Assembly (NCBI GenBank): GCA_028710565.1
Contig: JAQTTV010000004.1
Span: 1-64,000 of the forward strand
Reading direction: 5' to 3'
DNA: 64,000 bases
DNA from: Gallionella sp.
GTDB taxonomy: Bacteria > Pseudomonadota > Gammaproteobacteria > Burkholderiales > Gallionellaceae
Positions 40,478-50,891 of this stretch are shown one piece after another. Position 1 is the stretch's first letter; the number at the start of each line of letters is the position of its first letter. The position numbers and the translations under genes were made by a program. The notes beneath the pieces were generated by a model. That model saw only the letters and a list, made by a program, of their open reading frames with translations. It did no database searches and was not told the DNA's origin.

Positions 40478-40798
40478 CTAAAGTGCCAAAATGAACCTTA
40501 CCAACTCCTTCATGTCCGCTTGTTTGGTGCCAGCGGGATCGTTACCTGGCATGGGCATTGTTCCCCATACGCCTTTTCCACCTTTTGATATTTTTGTGGT
40601 CAAGTAAGCAGGTGCTGCTGCATCCCCGCGATACTTTTCTGCAACCGCTTTCCAAGCGGGACCGACCACACGCACATCAATGGCATGACAAGAGTCGCAG
40701 TGATGTGCTTTTGCAACTTCGGGCATCTCAGCCGCCATTGCGCCGTTTACGCACATTAAACTCGCTGCGATGGATAGTCCTACAATAATCTTTTTCAT
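40478..40798 (-). CDS. Class I cytochrome c (c551/c552-like)
   Basis: Signal peptide; HHCDSCHAIDVRVVGPAWKAVAEKY...GTMPMPGNDP. Confidence 0.9.
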   Translation of the reverse strand: MKKIIVGLSIAASLMCVNGAMAAEMPEVAKAHHCDSCHAIDVRVVGPAWKAVAEKYRGDAAAPAYLTTKISKGGKGVWGTMPMPGNDPAGTKQADMKELVRFILAL

Positions 40799-40987
40799 AC
40801 TCGCTCCTTTGTGTGATTCTGGATGTTCAAAAATGAAGAAGTTGCCTTCAGACCCAATTGTAAACAACCCTGATGTGATTTGTCTGATTTGTTGAAAACA
40901 ATCACAATTAAAATAATGAAAAACAAGACCAAAAGGCAAGACGAATATAGGCAAACAGCATCGCTGAGTGTCTTACATCTGACACTA

Positions 40988-41467
40988 TCAGGCACCATCA
41001 CTCATGCGGCAACGCTTGACCGAAGCCATAAGGTCCATATCGTAGGCTATGTGTTGTTCAATCCACTTATTGAGAATTCGATATAACTTTTCGGCATTGT
41101 CTTCACCTAGGTTATATTGGGTTTGGTATTTTTTGATACGAACTAGAAATAAATCGTGTGTTTCTTTGTGGGGGGCGGCAAGCTGATAAGCATCTTCAAC
41201 ATGTAGCAGCTCCTCGCAGGCAAAATGATTCTCGACGCAACGGATAAACTCGTCCAGTACATAGCCAAACTCCGCAGTGGATAATGATCCAAAAAGGGAG
41301 GCATAATGCGCGGCTTCAACAGCCTCATTACCAAGCAAGCTTGACACTTTAGGTTTGGGATCTGGAATGATATGACCTAACTGGTTGATATAATCCATAA
41401 TATCTCGGTGCTGCGCATCAATGAAATCAACCCCCGTATTCCACTCACTTTGCCATAGTATAGTCAT
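40988..41467 (-). CDS. Bacteriohemerythrin-like protein
   Basis: W...WNTGVDFIDAQHRDIMDYINQL; CVENHFACEELL; HKETHDLFL; HIAYDMD. Confidence 0.85.
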   Translation of the reverse strand: MTILWQSEWNTGVDFIDAQHRDIMDYINQLGHIIPDPKPKVSSLLGNEAVEAAHYASLFGSLSTAEFGYVLDEFIRCVENHFACEELLHVEDAYQLAAPHKETHDLFLVRIKKYQTQYNLGEDNAEKLYRILNKWIEQHIAYDMDLMASVKRCRMSDGA

Positions 41468-41630
41468 TGCACCCTCGCTTGAAAATAATCTAGTAATACA
41501 CTAAGGATTATATGCTTATCAAAATAAATTCATGTAATAACGAATGATATTTGTGGGTAAAACACAACAATTTTTTGGTAAAGCGCACAAGCCACCTCAC
41601 AAAGTCGTGAGAAACAATCCCCCTCAGCGA

Positions 41631-42188
41631 TCACTTTAACCGTGCTTTACGGATAAGCCGCGCAAGTGTAAACCACTGTTTCTTATAATTAGAATTCTCA
41701 GTTTTATGATCCGCAACCGTGAGTTGAGGGGTATTTTTGACCATTGTCACAAAGTGAATGTCATGTGAGATGTGTAGCTCAACCCACTGCCGTAAAATCC
41801 GATACAGCTTCGCTGCGACATCCTCTCCCGCCTGATATTTTGCTTGATACATTTTCAGGCGAAGGAGAAAGGTGTCGTGTGATGCTTTGTGCGCCTCGGC
41901 CAAGTCATATCCAGCCGCCATATGTAGAGATTGCTCATAAATAAAATGGGATTCTACGCACTCAATAAGTTGGCCAAACACATAACCAAATTCACCCGTG
42001 GATATTGATTCAAAAAGCAAGGCGTAGTGGGCATATTCATCCGCGTCATGTTCATGGTCGGTCACGGGTTTTGAGTTGGCACAGGGAATAGCTTTCTTCA
42101 GCTTATTAATATGCTCGGCAATGCTTTTATGTTGGTGGTCGATTTCCTCTAACCCTGTATTCCAACGATTTTCCCAAACGATAGACAT
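41631..42188 (-). CDS. Bacteriohemerythrin-like protein
   Basis: WNTGLEEIDHQHKSIAEHINKL; HFIYEQSLH; HKASHDTFL; HISHDIHF. Confidence 0.85.
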   Translation of the reverse strand: MSIVWENRWNTGLEEIDHQHKSIAEHINKLKKAIPCANSKPVTDHEHDADEYAHYALLFESISTGEFGYVFGQLIECVESHFIYEQSLHMAAGYDLAEAHKASHDTFLLRLKMYQAKYQAGEDVAAKLYRILRQWVELHISHDIHFVTMVKNTPQLTVADHKTENSNYKKQWFTLARLIRKARLK

Positions 42189-42304
42189 ATTGCCTCTGTA
42201 ATACATGAACTAAACTGTATGAATTATAGCATCATCATGTTGATTATATTCAATATAATTTGTTTTTTTAGGAGCTAGGTAATTTTGTTTAGTAAAAATC
42301 GCAT

Positions 42305-43234
42305 TTACAATCCACTCAGTGCTTTGATATGCACCATGACACTGCGCCCTAGTGCGTGGAGTTCGTAGCCGCCTTCCAGTGCGGAAACAACACGTCCGTG
42401 TGCATATTGCTCGGCAATCTTCTTAAGTTCAGTGGTCACCCACGCGTAATCGGCTTCGACCAAGCCCATCATCGACATATCGTCATCGCGGTGGGCATCG
42501 AAGCCTGCTGAGATAAACAACATTTCGGGTTGGAAACGCGCTAAAGCGGGCAGCCAATGTTCGGTGACGGCAGCACGGAATACCGCACCTGTGGTACCCG
42601 CAGGCAGCGGAACATTGATGATGTGGTCGTTGCCGCTGTCCGCACCGCAATAGGGATAAAATGGGTGCTGAAAGGTGGAACACAGCATGACCTGCCGATT
42701 ATTCGCAAAAATTTGCTCGGTGCCATTGCCGTGATGCACATCAAAATCCAAGATAGCGACGCGTTGCAAGCCATGTTGTGCCAAGGCGTGCGCCGCGCCG
42801 ACCGCGATATTATTGAAGATGCAAAATCCCATGGCACGCGCTCGCTCGGCGTGGTGACCTGGCGGGCGTATGTTGCAAAAGGCATTTTCCACCCGACCTG
42901 CCATGACCAAATCGACGGCAGCGACCACCGCCCCCGCCGCATGTAAAGCAGCTTGCAGGGTGTAGGGATTGAGCGCGGTATCCCCATCAATATGGACAAT
43001 GCCCTGTGTGGGGACTTGCGCGGCAATGCTGTCTAAATAGTCGCCATCATGGACGCGCAATAGCTGCTCTCGTGTGGCAGCAGGGGCTTCGTGGTGTTGC
43101 AAATAATCCAACAAGCCCGATGCGATTAGTTGGTCTTCGATGGCTGTAATACGCTGGGCACATTCAGGGTGATGCGCACCATTATGATGTTTTAGAAAAA
43201 GCGGGTGACTGAGGTAGGCAGTTTGCATGGTCAT
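42305..43234 (-). CDS. Histone deacetylase family (AcuC/HDAC-like) protein
   Basis: IRPPGHHAERARAMGFCIFNNIAVGA...DFDVHHGNGTEQIF...SAGFDAH...ALEGGYEL. Confidence 0.92.
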   Translation of the reverse strand: MTMQTAYLSHPLFLKHHNGAHHPECAQRITAIEDQLIASGLLDYLQHHEAPAATREQLLRVHDGDYLDSIAAQVPTQGIVHIDGDTALNPYTLQAALHAAGAVVAAVDLVMAGRVENAFCNIRPPGHHAERARAMGFCIFNNIAVGAAHALAQHGLQRVAILDFDVHHGNGTEQIFANNRQVMLCSTFQHPFYPYCGADSGNDHIINVPLPAGTTGAVFRAAVTEHWLPALARFQPEMLFISAGFDAHRDDDMSMMGLVEADYAWVTTELKKIAEQYAHGRVVSALEGGYELHALGRSVMVHIKALSGL

Positions 43235-43294
43235 GGAATGGTCAAGATACAGTGCTATCATAACTAACTTTATTCTTATCCTCACCGCAAAATT

Positions 43295-45973
43295 ATGGGT
43301 CAGCATTACCTCAAAACACTTTTTTCCCCACAATCCGTCGCCGTATTTGGCGCAAGTGAGCGTCCAGATTCAGTCGGACAAATCGTTTTCCAAAACATGT
43401 TGGAAAGTGGTTTTCAAGGCGGTTTATATCCTATCAATCCCAAAAGTGCCGAAATCCAAGGCAAAAAAGCCTATACCAGCTTAGCTGAAATCGGCGAACC
43501 CGTGGATTTGGTGGTTATTGCCACGCCACCGCAAACGGTTCCTGCCATTATCGAAAGCTGTGGGGCATATGGAGTTAAAGCCGCCGTGATTATTACTGCA
43601 GGTTTTGGCGAAGCGGGTGCGGAAGGTGCGGCACTGGAAAAGGACTTGTTGGAAGCGGCGCAACGTCATGGTATTCGTCTGATCGGCCCGAACTGTTTGG
43701 GCATTATGCGTCCCTCCATCGGGCTGAATGCCACATTTAACAAAGGTGGCGCGAATACGGGCAATATTGCTTTTGTGTCGCAATCAGGTGCGTTGTGTAC
43801 CGCGATTCTGGATTGGGCGCAGCGCAATGATGTAGGATTTTCTAGCGTGGTGTCGATGGGTTCCTCCACCGATGTGGATTTTGGCGAGATTCTGGATTAT
43901 TTGGTATCCGATCCGCAAACCCACAGCATCTTGATGTACATCGAAGGCATCCGTAATGCCCGCCGTTTTATGAGTGCCTTGCGTGCAGCAGCGCGTTTCA
44001 AACCTGTGATTCTGGTCAAAGTGGGTCGTCATGCCGCAGGCTCAAAAGCTGCCATGTCGCATACCGCATCGCTGGTCGGCGCGGATGATGTGTTCGATGC
44101 CGCCGTGAGTCGTGCAGGCGTGATTCGGGTGCAAACCATCACGCAATTATTTACCGCCGCGAAAGCCTTGTCTTGCGGCTTCCGTCCTGTAGGCAATCGC
44201 TTAGCGATCGTCACCAACGGCGGCGGCCCTGGCGTGATGGCGACCGATAGAGCCGTGGATTTGGGCTTGTCGATTGCGACATTGTCTGACCATACTATCG
44301 AGTATCTGAATAATTATTTACCCTCCAATTGGCCGCACGCCAACCCTGTGGACATCATCGGCGACGCGCAAGCGGATCGCTACCATCACGCGGTTAAAGC
44401 CTGTTTGGAAGATGAAAACGTCGATGGTGTGTTAGCCATTCTCACGCCACAAGCGATGACTAAACCGCTGGAATCAGCGCAAGCTTTGATTGAATTGGCG
44501 AATACACATAGTAAGCCCTTGCTTGCTTGCTGGATGGGCGATAGCCAAGTGGCGACAGCACGTACCGCCTTTAACGAAGCGCACAAACCACACTTCCGCA
44601 CGCCTGAACCTGCTGTTGAAGTGTTTGCTCATCTGTCTGCCTACTATCGCAACCAAAAATTGCTAATGCAAGTCCCTGGCCCAACGTCACATCACATCGA
44701 GGCTGACGTAGAAAGTGCGCGGTTGATTATCGAAGGCGCGATGCAGGAACGCCGCACGGTATTGACCGAAATCGAATCCAAAGCCCTGTTGTCGGCATTC
44801 CACATTCCCGTCGCCAAAACCATGGTGGCGCATACGCCTAATGAAGCTTTGTTGATTGCCCAGCAGCTCGGTTATCCCGTCGCCATGAAAATCAACTCGC
44901 ACGACATCAGCCACAAGAGTGATGCAGGTGGCGTGCTGTTGAATCTGGATAACGCCCACGAAGTCCGCACCGCCTACCAGCAAATTCTGGACAACGTGCG
45001 TTTAGCGCGCCCCGATGCACAACTGAATGGCATTTCCATCGAACCGATGGTGGTCAAACCCAACGGGCGCGAATTGATGATTGGTGTGACCACTGACCCC
45101 GTATTTGGCCCCGTCATCACCTTTGGCGCAGGCGGCACCACGGTAGAAATCATGGGCGACCGCGCCGTGGCGTTGCCCCCGCTGAATAACTTCTTGGCGA
45201 AGGAATTAATCCAAGGCACGCGCATCGCCAAAATGCTGGGCAAATTCCGCAACTTACCGCCCGCCAATCTCAACGCGCTGGAAGACATGTTGCTGCGAGT
45301 CTCCGAAATGGTATGCGAATTGCCTCTGATCGAAGAAATGGACATCAATCCCTTGATTTTGGACGAACATGGCGCGCTGGCAGCCGATGCGCGGGTGGTG
45401 GTCAAATATCGCCAACCCACGGCGGATCGCTACGCCCACATGGCAATTTATCCCTACCCCACGCATTTGGTCAGCCAATGGCAACTCGCCGATGGCACGA
45501 ATATCACCATCCGCCCGATACGTCCTGAGGATGCCACACTCGTCACGGAGTTTGTCGCAGGCTTGTCTGAAGAATCGAAATACTTCCGCTTTATGAACAG
45601 CGTGCAACACCTGACCGAAGCCATGTTAGTACGCTTTACCCAAATTGATTACAGCCGCGAAATTGCCCTGATGGCAGTGAGCACGCTGCACAATCAAGAG
45701 GTCGAGTTAGGCGTAGCGCGTTTTGCTACCAACCCTGACGGTGAAACCTGCGAATTCGCGCTGGTGGTGGCGGATCGTATTGCAGGCAAAGGTTTGGGAC
45801 AGAAACTCATGATTTCACTCATGGACGCGGCACGTTCCAAGGGGCTGAAAGTGATCGAAGGCGAAGTGCTCACCAACAATCACAATATGCTCAAACTGAC
45901 CCATCGCTTGGGCTTTAGCCATAAACTCAGCGAAGAAGATCAAGGGATTACCAAGGTGAGCAAGGTGTTGTAG
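43295..45973 (+). CDS. Acyl-CoA synthetase (NDP-forming)-GNAT fusion, Pat/PatZ-type protein acetyltransferase
   Basis: ASERPDSVGQIVFQN, GPNCLGIMRP, ATP-grasp region, C-terminal GNAT IRPIRPEDATLVTEFVAGLSEES...KGLGQKLM. Confidence 0.9.
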   Translation: MGQHYLKTLFSPQSVAVFGASERPDSVGQIVFQNMLESGFQGGLYPINPKSAEIQGKKAYTSLAEIGEPVDLVVIATPPQTVPAIIESCGAYGVKAAVIITAGFGEAGAEGAALEKDLLEAAQRHGIRLIGPNCLGIMRPSIGLNATFNKGGANTGNIAFVSQSGALCTAILDWAQRNDVGFSSVVSMGSSTDVDFGEILDYLVSDPQTHSILMYIEGIRNARRFMSALRAAARFKPVILVKVGRHAAGSKAAMSHTASLVGADDVFDAAVSRAGVIRVQTITQLFTAAKALSCGFRPVGNRLAIVTNGGGPGVMATDRAVDLGLSIATLSDHTIEYLNNYLPSNWPHANPVDIIGDAQADRYHHAVKACLEDENVDGVLAILTPQAMTKPLESAQALIELANTHSKPLLACWMGDSQVATARTAFNEAHKPHFRTPEPAVEVFAHLSAYYRNQKLLMQVPGPTSHHIEADVESARLIIEGAMQERRTVLTEIESKALLSAFHIPVAKTMVAHTPNEALLIAQQLGYPVAMKINSHDISHKSDAGGVLLNLDNAHEVRTAYQQILDNVRLARPDAQLNGISIEPMVVKPNGRELMIGVTTDPVFGPVITFGAGGTTVEIMGDRAVALPPLNNFLAKELIQGTRIAKMLGKFRNLPPANLNALEDMLLRVSEMVCELPLIEEMDINPLILDEHGALAADARVVVKYRQPTADRYAHMAIYPYPTHLVSQWQLADGTNITIRPIRPEDATLVTEFVAGLSEESKYFRFMNSVQHLTEAMLVRFTQIDYSREIALMAVSTLHNQEVELGVARFATNPDGETCEFALVVADRIAGKGLGQKLMISLMDAARSKGLKVIEGEVLTNNHNMLKLTHRLGFSHKLSEEDQGITKVSKVL

Positions 45974-46184
45974 GTTTGGAGGGCTGCATTCTTCCCCCGT
46001 TACTGCGCTGAGAGAACCCTGATTTAGCCTAATAGCCTCTGTAGGAGCTTCTTCAGGTGGCTGCCATCCATATGGATGGTGGCTTTAGATGGTTTCGATG
46101 ACTTCACCATTTTTAGTCTCCACTCATCTACACAGCCGACTAAAACTATCGACTAAATACTCGCCGTATATTTTCTCACTTAAC

Positions 46185-46210
46185 AAAAAGGACACCGAAG
46201 TGTCCTTTTT
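46185..46210. terminator. Bidirectional hairpin terminator
   Basis: AAAAAGGACACCGAAGTGTCCTTTTT. Confidence 0.8.
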
Positions 46211-46251
46211 GTTGTGGTCAGTACGGCGCGAGTTATTGCGCCGTACACAAC

Positions 46252-48237
46252 CTAAAGTGGATTTGTGCAAATAGCCGCTTGCCCGAATGGACTAATCTGT
46301 CCTGGCGGAGATACTGTAATATTAACGTAGTCAGAGGCAAGACCTGGCAATACAAAAGTTACCCTCGTAGGTGGATCCGTTCCAACCACACCCGCGGTTG
46401 CTTCAAGGGTAACTTCAGCCCAAGAAGCGTAATTTTTAGGATACACAATTGACGCCGTTGCAATTCCATTTACATCCGTAGTGCCGAAGGCATTCACGCT
46501 CGCGACGCCACCTGGATCCAAACGACCATTCAGATTGGTATCTTCCAATGGATCAATAATGCCATTGAAATTTACATCTTCATTGGGACAATATGGCACC
46601 GCTGGTGCGACTGCTAGAACTGTAAGCACCTGTATCCATTGTGTTAGACCTGCCACATAATACCCTTTAGCGTACTGACCAGGGCGCAATACAAAACCCA
46701 CTCTTTGATTAACCACAGGATTACCCGCCGCATCGGTGACAATCGCGGAATATGTCTTCATTAAATTGGTAGGCGGAGTCGGTGACACCGTATTATCTGT
46801 TCCAAGGCGCACAAACAAGGTCTGACCACTAACGGTAAGCGTCACGGTGCTGGTCGGTTGTGGCAGCGGTGTAGCAATACCTCGCACCGCAACTACTGTT
46901 GCGGCGATGGCAACGCCATTTTGTGGACTGGTCGTTGCCCCTGCGGTATAGCTGACCGACGCAATGCCATTCACATCAGTTGTTGCAGTCGCTGCATTGA
47001 GCGTCCCTGCTGTTGGATCCGCCGTAATCGTAAAGTTTACCGTGGCATTTTTAACTAAATTATTGGCTGCATCTCGCACCGTGACCGAAATCACAGAACT
47101 ATTCCCCGTTTGAGCTGCGGAGCCAGTTGTAGTTTGTATGGTAGCAGGGTTCGCCTGTGCAATAATACCCGTGGCAGTCGTTGCTACAAATACAACAGGC
47201 AAGGTCGCTGAAGGTGTCCCCCCCGTACCCGTTGCAGTAATAATTGCAGCCCCCGCTAAAGTAGAACTCACGCTCACACTAGCCACACCTGATGCATTGG
47301 TAATTGCAGGAACACCAGTAATTACCCCTCTGGTCGTAGAAAAGTTCACAGGTGTTGCAACCACCACGCCACTCGCATTACTCCACGCTACAGAAACTAC
47401 GCCAGATGCTGGACTGAGCGGGATCTCAATTGGCACGACGGTTGGATTCTGAAAAGCGAAACTGTCAGCACTTACCGTCAAAGAATTGGTGATCGTCGCA
47501 CCCGCCGCTGTCGCGGCAAGGGTATCGACACCTGGTTTAGTTGCAGTTACCAACACAGACACGACACCTGTCGCACCAGTCAGTGCCGTAGCAGGTGTCA
47601 ATGCAAGCGTATTACCTGTCAAAGAAGTGACAGTCACAGGTACACCTGACACTGGTGTTCCCGCAAAATCTTTAACCGTATAGGTCAAAGTGGTCGACGC
47701 GTTTAAAGCCACAGAACTATTACCTGAAGCACTGATGTTCGTACCTGCCACATTAATAGTAGCCGTTGTAGAAACACCATCAACAGTTGCCGTCACAACA
47801 ATCGCACGATTGGCCTTGTTCGCACCCAACGTGAGGGTGGCGGTTACTAATCCATTAACATCAGAAACATTTACCCCTCCCGTATTTATGGTGACATCTT
47901 CCGTTGGCACTACTGAGAACAGCACGACTCTACCTGCGATTGTTTGCCCTATTGCATCCAAAGCAACCGCCGTTAGTGTTACAGTCGAACCGCTTGATGA
48001 GGGTAATTGTGTGTTGCTAACGAGCAACTGGATCCTTGAAGCAATCAAGGCTGTAGTAGTCACCCTAGTTACCGCACTCGCGGCTGGCACGGCACTCGTA
48101 ACAACGAACGGATTCCCTCCGCCCCCTCCCCCACCGCATGCGGCGAGTGATGCAATGGTGATAAATAGAAACGCGTATCGTAATGATCGCGTCCAGCCAT
48201 GATTTAATAACGAATTCAGCACGCTTACATCCTCCAA
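46252..48237 (-). CDS. Big-1 (invasin/intimin-type Ig-like) repeat lipoprotein
   Basis: Lipobox IASLAACGGGGGGG; repeated G.ASVSYTAGATTSPQNGVAI..-type Ig-like modules; EDVNFNGIIDPLEDTNLNGRLDPGG Ca-binding-like stretch. Confidence 0.8.
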   Translation of the reverse strand: MEDVSVLNSLLNHGWTRSLRYAFLFITIASLAACGGGGGGGNPFVVTSAVPAASAVTRVTTTALIASRIQLLVSNTQLPSSSGSTVTLTAVALDAIGQTIAGRVVLFSVVPTEDVTINTGGVNVSDVNGLVTATLTLGANKANRAIVVTATVDGVSTTATINVAGTNISASGNSSVALNASTTLTYTVKDFAGTPVSGVPVTVTSLTGNTLALTPATALTGATGVVSVLVTATKPGVDTLAATAAGATITNSLTVSADSFAFQNPTVVPIEIPLSPASGVVSVAWSNASGVVVATPVNFSTTRGVITGVPAITNASGVASVSVSSTLAGAAIITATGTGGTPSATLPVVFVATTATGIIAQANPATIQTTTGSAAQTGNSSVISVTVRDAANNLVKNATVNFTITADPTAGTLNAATATTDVNGIASVSYTAGATTSPQNGVAIAATVVAVRGIATPLPQPTSTVTLTVSGQTLFVRLGTDNTVSPTPPTNLMKTYSAIVTDAAGNPVVNQRVGFVLRPGQYAKGYYVAGLTQWIQVLTVLAVAPAVPYCPNEDVNFNGIIDPLEDTNLNGRLDPGGVASVNAFGTTDVNGIATASIVYPKNYASWAEVTLEATAGVVGTDPPTRVTFVLPGLASDYVNITVSPPGQISPFGQAAICTNPL

Positions 48238-48297
48238 GTTACGCCATTGGCGCGGTTAAAACTACAAAATACAATACACACAAAATTTACGCTCACG

Positions 48298-50382
48298 CTA
48301 CTGCAAATCCATCGCATCTTTGATGATTTTCGGGGTAATGAAAATCAACAATTCAGATTTATTATCCGCAGCGACCTTGCTACGGAACAAGTAGCCCAGC
48401 AAGGGGATATCGCCCAGCAAAGGCACTTTGGTAATTGCGCTGCTTGCATCTTGTTGATATACCCCCCCAATTACGACCGTCCCTCCATTCTCAACCAATG
48501 CCTGCGTGGTCACTTTATTCGTATCGATGGATGGGGTGCCTGTCACGGCCACTTGAGGGCTGTCTTTGGTGACGATCACATCCATAATCACATGGTCATC
48601 AGGCGTAATCTGCGGGGTCACCGTTAGGCTTAAGGTCGCGTCGATAAAAGCAATACCTGCGGCCGTCGTGGCGGTACCCGCAGTGTTGTAGGGAATTTTC
48701 ACCCCTTGGGCAATATTCGCCATCTTTTTATCCATGGTCAACACCCGTGGACTTGAAATCACTTTCCCTTGGTTATCTGTTTCCAACGCAGTGAGTTCCA
48801 GACCAAGTAGTTTGGTCAGGCTACTATTAAATAACAGCATGGAAAATGTACCCGCCGCTGCCACAGGCAAATTTACGTTTGGGGTGTTGATCGTCGCCGT
48901 CGTACCTGCTAATGGACCATTCACCACTTGATTTGCACCAATATTACCCCGCGCGCCCCCCCCCACACCAAAGGTATCAACTGAGTTATAAGAAAGCCGA
49001 CTACCTAAGGAGCGTCCAAATTTATTGCTGGCAATCACTACGCGGCTTTCTATCATCACTTGGCGCAAAGGCACATCAATTTTATTCACTAACTCACGGA
49101 CTTTCTCCAAACGAGAAGGGGATTCTTGTACAAAAAGCACATTAGTTCGAATATCTGCGGTAACACTCCCTCGCGCAGAAATTAAACCTTTACCCGCGCC
49201 AGCCCCCATGAGCATGGTCGCCACTTCTTGCGCTTTAGCATATTTAATTTCTATGCTTTCGGTTTGAACTTCTTCCAAGGCAACAATCTGGCTACGCGCC
49301 GTCAGCTCTGCTTTTTCTTTCGCTGCGATTTCGTCACGCGGTGCAACTTGAATGACATTGCCATTTTCACGACTGTCCAAACCGCGTGCCTGCAAAATAA
49401 TCGACATCGCTTGATCCCAAGGTACATCTTTCAAGCGCAAAGTCAGATTACCTGTGACCGTATCGCTCATTACAATATTTTTACCCGTAAAATCAGCAAT
49501 GACGTTCAAAGCTTCCCGCACGGTAATGTTTTGAAAGTCTAGCGTCAGCTTGTCACCACTAAAACTTGCTTGCCTACCTGTTGTGCCAGAGGAATTCGTT
49601 GCTGCAGCCGATATCGTTTTGACTTCAATAATAAATTTTTTGTTCGCTTGGTACGCAGCGTACTCCCAATCACCCTTAGGGCGAATAATCATCTGCACAT
49701 TATCACCGCGCACCGCAGTATCCACTGTTTCAACTGCGGTGCCAAAATCAACCACATCCAGCTTACGGCGCAAGTCGGTAGGCAAATTGGTTTTCAAAAA
49801 ATCAACTACCAGTCTTTTATCTTCACGGCGAATATCAATGCCTGTGGTGGTGTCAGATAGATCAATCTCTACACGACCTTCACCATTTGTACCTCGATGG
49901 AACTCTACTTTATTCAAAGCATGTTTCTGATTGATGTTACTTACCTCTGCGAATCGTGAGGATTGATTGCTCACCAGTTGAGACGATACTTTCCCACGTA
50001 AGTTAATCAGCAAGGTATTGCCTTCAACCTTAGTATCGTAAAGCAATGCTTGATTGAGATTCAACACCAGACGGGTGCGATTACCTGCCTGAATAATGTC
50101 TGCACTACGTAATTCGCCTTCATCAATACGCTGTGTTGACTTTCCCAACCCATTCGTCACATTCAAGAAATCGAACGTGATACGCGGTGGCTTACTGACC
50201 ACAAAACCAGCAGGCACCCCCGTTAAAGGCTGGTTAAGCTCCACTTTCACTACAGATGTTCCATTACCTGTATTCACGACATTTAATGCAATAATTTGCA
50301 CTTCTGCAAACACCTGCGAGGAAAAAGCACCCGAAACAAGCAGTAACAATAGGGCTCTAACAAAAAGGTTTAATTGATTCAT
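48298..50382 (-). CDS. pilQ: Type IV pilus secretin PilQ
   Basis: AMIN-like N-terminus, STN region LTLDFQNITVREALNVIADFTGKNIV, secretin domain. Confidence 0.95.
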   Translation of the reverse strand: MNQLNLFVRALLLLLVSGAFSSQVFAEVQIIALNVVNTGNGTSVVKVELNQPLTGVPAGFVVSKPPRITFDFLNVTNGLGKSTQRIDEGELRSADIIQAGNRTRLVLNLNQALLYDTKVEGNTLLINLRGKVSSQLVSNQSSRFAEVSNINQKHALNKVEFHRGTNGEGRVEIDLSDTTTGIDIRREDKRLVVDFLKTNLPTDLRRKLDVVDFGTAVETVDTAVRGDNVQMIIRPKGDWEYAAYQANKKFIIEVKTISAAATNSSGTTGRQASFSGDKLTLDFQNITVREALNVIADFTGKNIVMSDTVTGNLTLRLKDVPWDQAMSIILQARGLDSRENGNVIQVAPRDEIAAKEKAELTARSQIVALEEVQTESIEIKYAKAQEVATMLMGAGAGKGLISARGSVTADIRTNVLFVQESPSRLEKVRELVNKIDVPLRQVMIESRVVIASNKFGRSLGSRLSYNSVDTFGVGGGARGNIGANQVVNGPLAGTTATINTPNVNLPVAAAGTFSMLLFNSSLTKLLGLELTALETDNQGKVISSPRVLTMDKKMANIAQGVKIPYNTAGTATTAAGIAFIDATLSLTVTPQITPDDHVIMDVIVTKDSPQVAVTGTPSIDTNKVTTQALVENGGTVVIGGVYQQDASSAITKVPLLGDIPLLGYLFRSKVAADNKSELLIFITPKIIKDAMDLQ

Positions 50383-50891
50383 CTTGTAGCTCCTGGTTCC
50401 TCTAATTGCAACGTATTAATATGTTGAGCATCTTCTTCATTTTCACGAACTATTTCACTAATAGTGATCGCATTTGGACTGACAGCAGTGATTCTGCCGA
50501 ACTTAGTTCCAATATAATTACCCACCTTCACCCTAAAAATACGGCCATCTGGCGAACGGATAACCGCTTCGCGAACACTACCCCGCTCTAAATAACCCAC
50601 CATTTTCAGATTTTCTAGTGGGAAGCTTTCTAACTCTTCTTTTGGATGATCTTCGGCAAGATTATCTTTTCCACCTTTATCCTGCTTACGAGGCTGGAAG
50701 GGCGTAGGCAGAGGAGGCACGTTATCATTTAAATACGTAAATACCTCTGGCGGCTTGACCTCTGGGGCAGGTGGGATATTGCCCCGCAAATCTTTGTCAG
50801 AATCGCGAACAAACTCTTCCAAATCCTCAAGCCCACTCCCCATACACCCTGTCAACAACAGTGATGCCAAAATCAGACAAGGATACCTCAT
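50379..50891 (-). CDS. pilP: PilP pilotin-type lipoprotein
   Basis: LLTGCMGSGLEDLEEFV; operon position. Confidence 0.9.
   Translation of the reverse strand: MRYPCLILASLLLTGCMGSGLEDLEEFVRDSDKDLRGNIPPAPEVKPPEVFTYLNDNVPPLPTPFQPRKQDKGGKDNLAEDHPKEELESFPLENLKMVGYLERGSVREAVIRSPDGRIFRVKVGNYIGTKFGRITAVSPNAITISEIVRENEEDAQHINTLQLEEPGATR

Noticed and set aside
46016-46110. gccatccatatggatggtggc hairpin after the acetyltransferase gene
   Set aside because: Short isolated palindrome without T-tract or other copies in the window
47690-48202. 170-aa ORF antisense to the Big-1 gene
   Set aside because: Low-complexity V/A/T shadow frame of a repetitive protein
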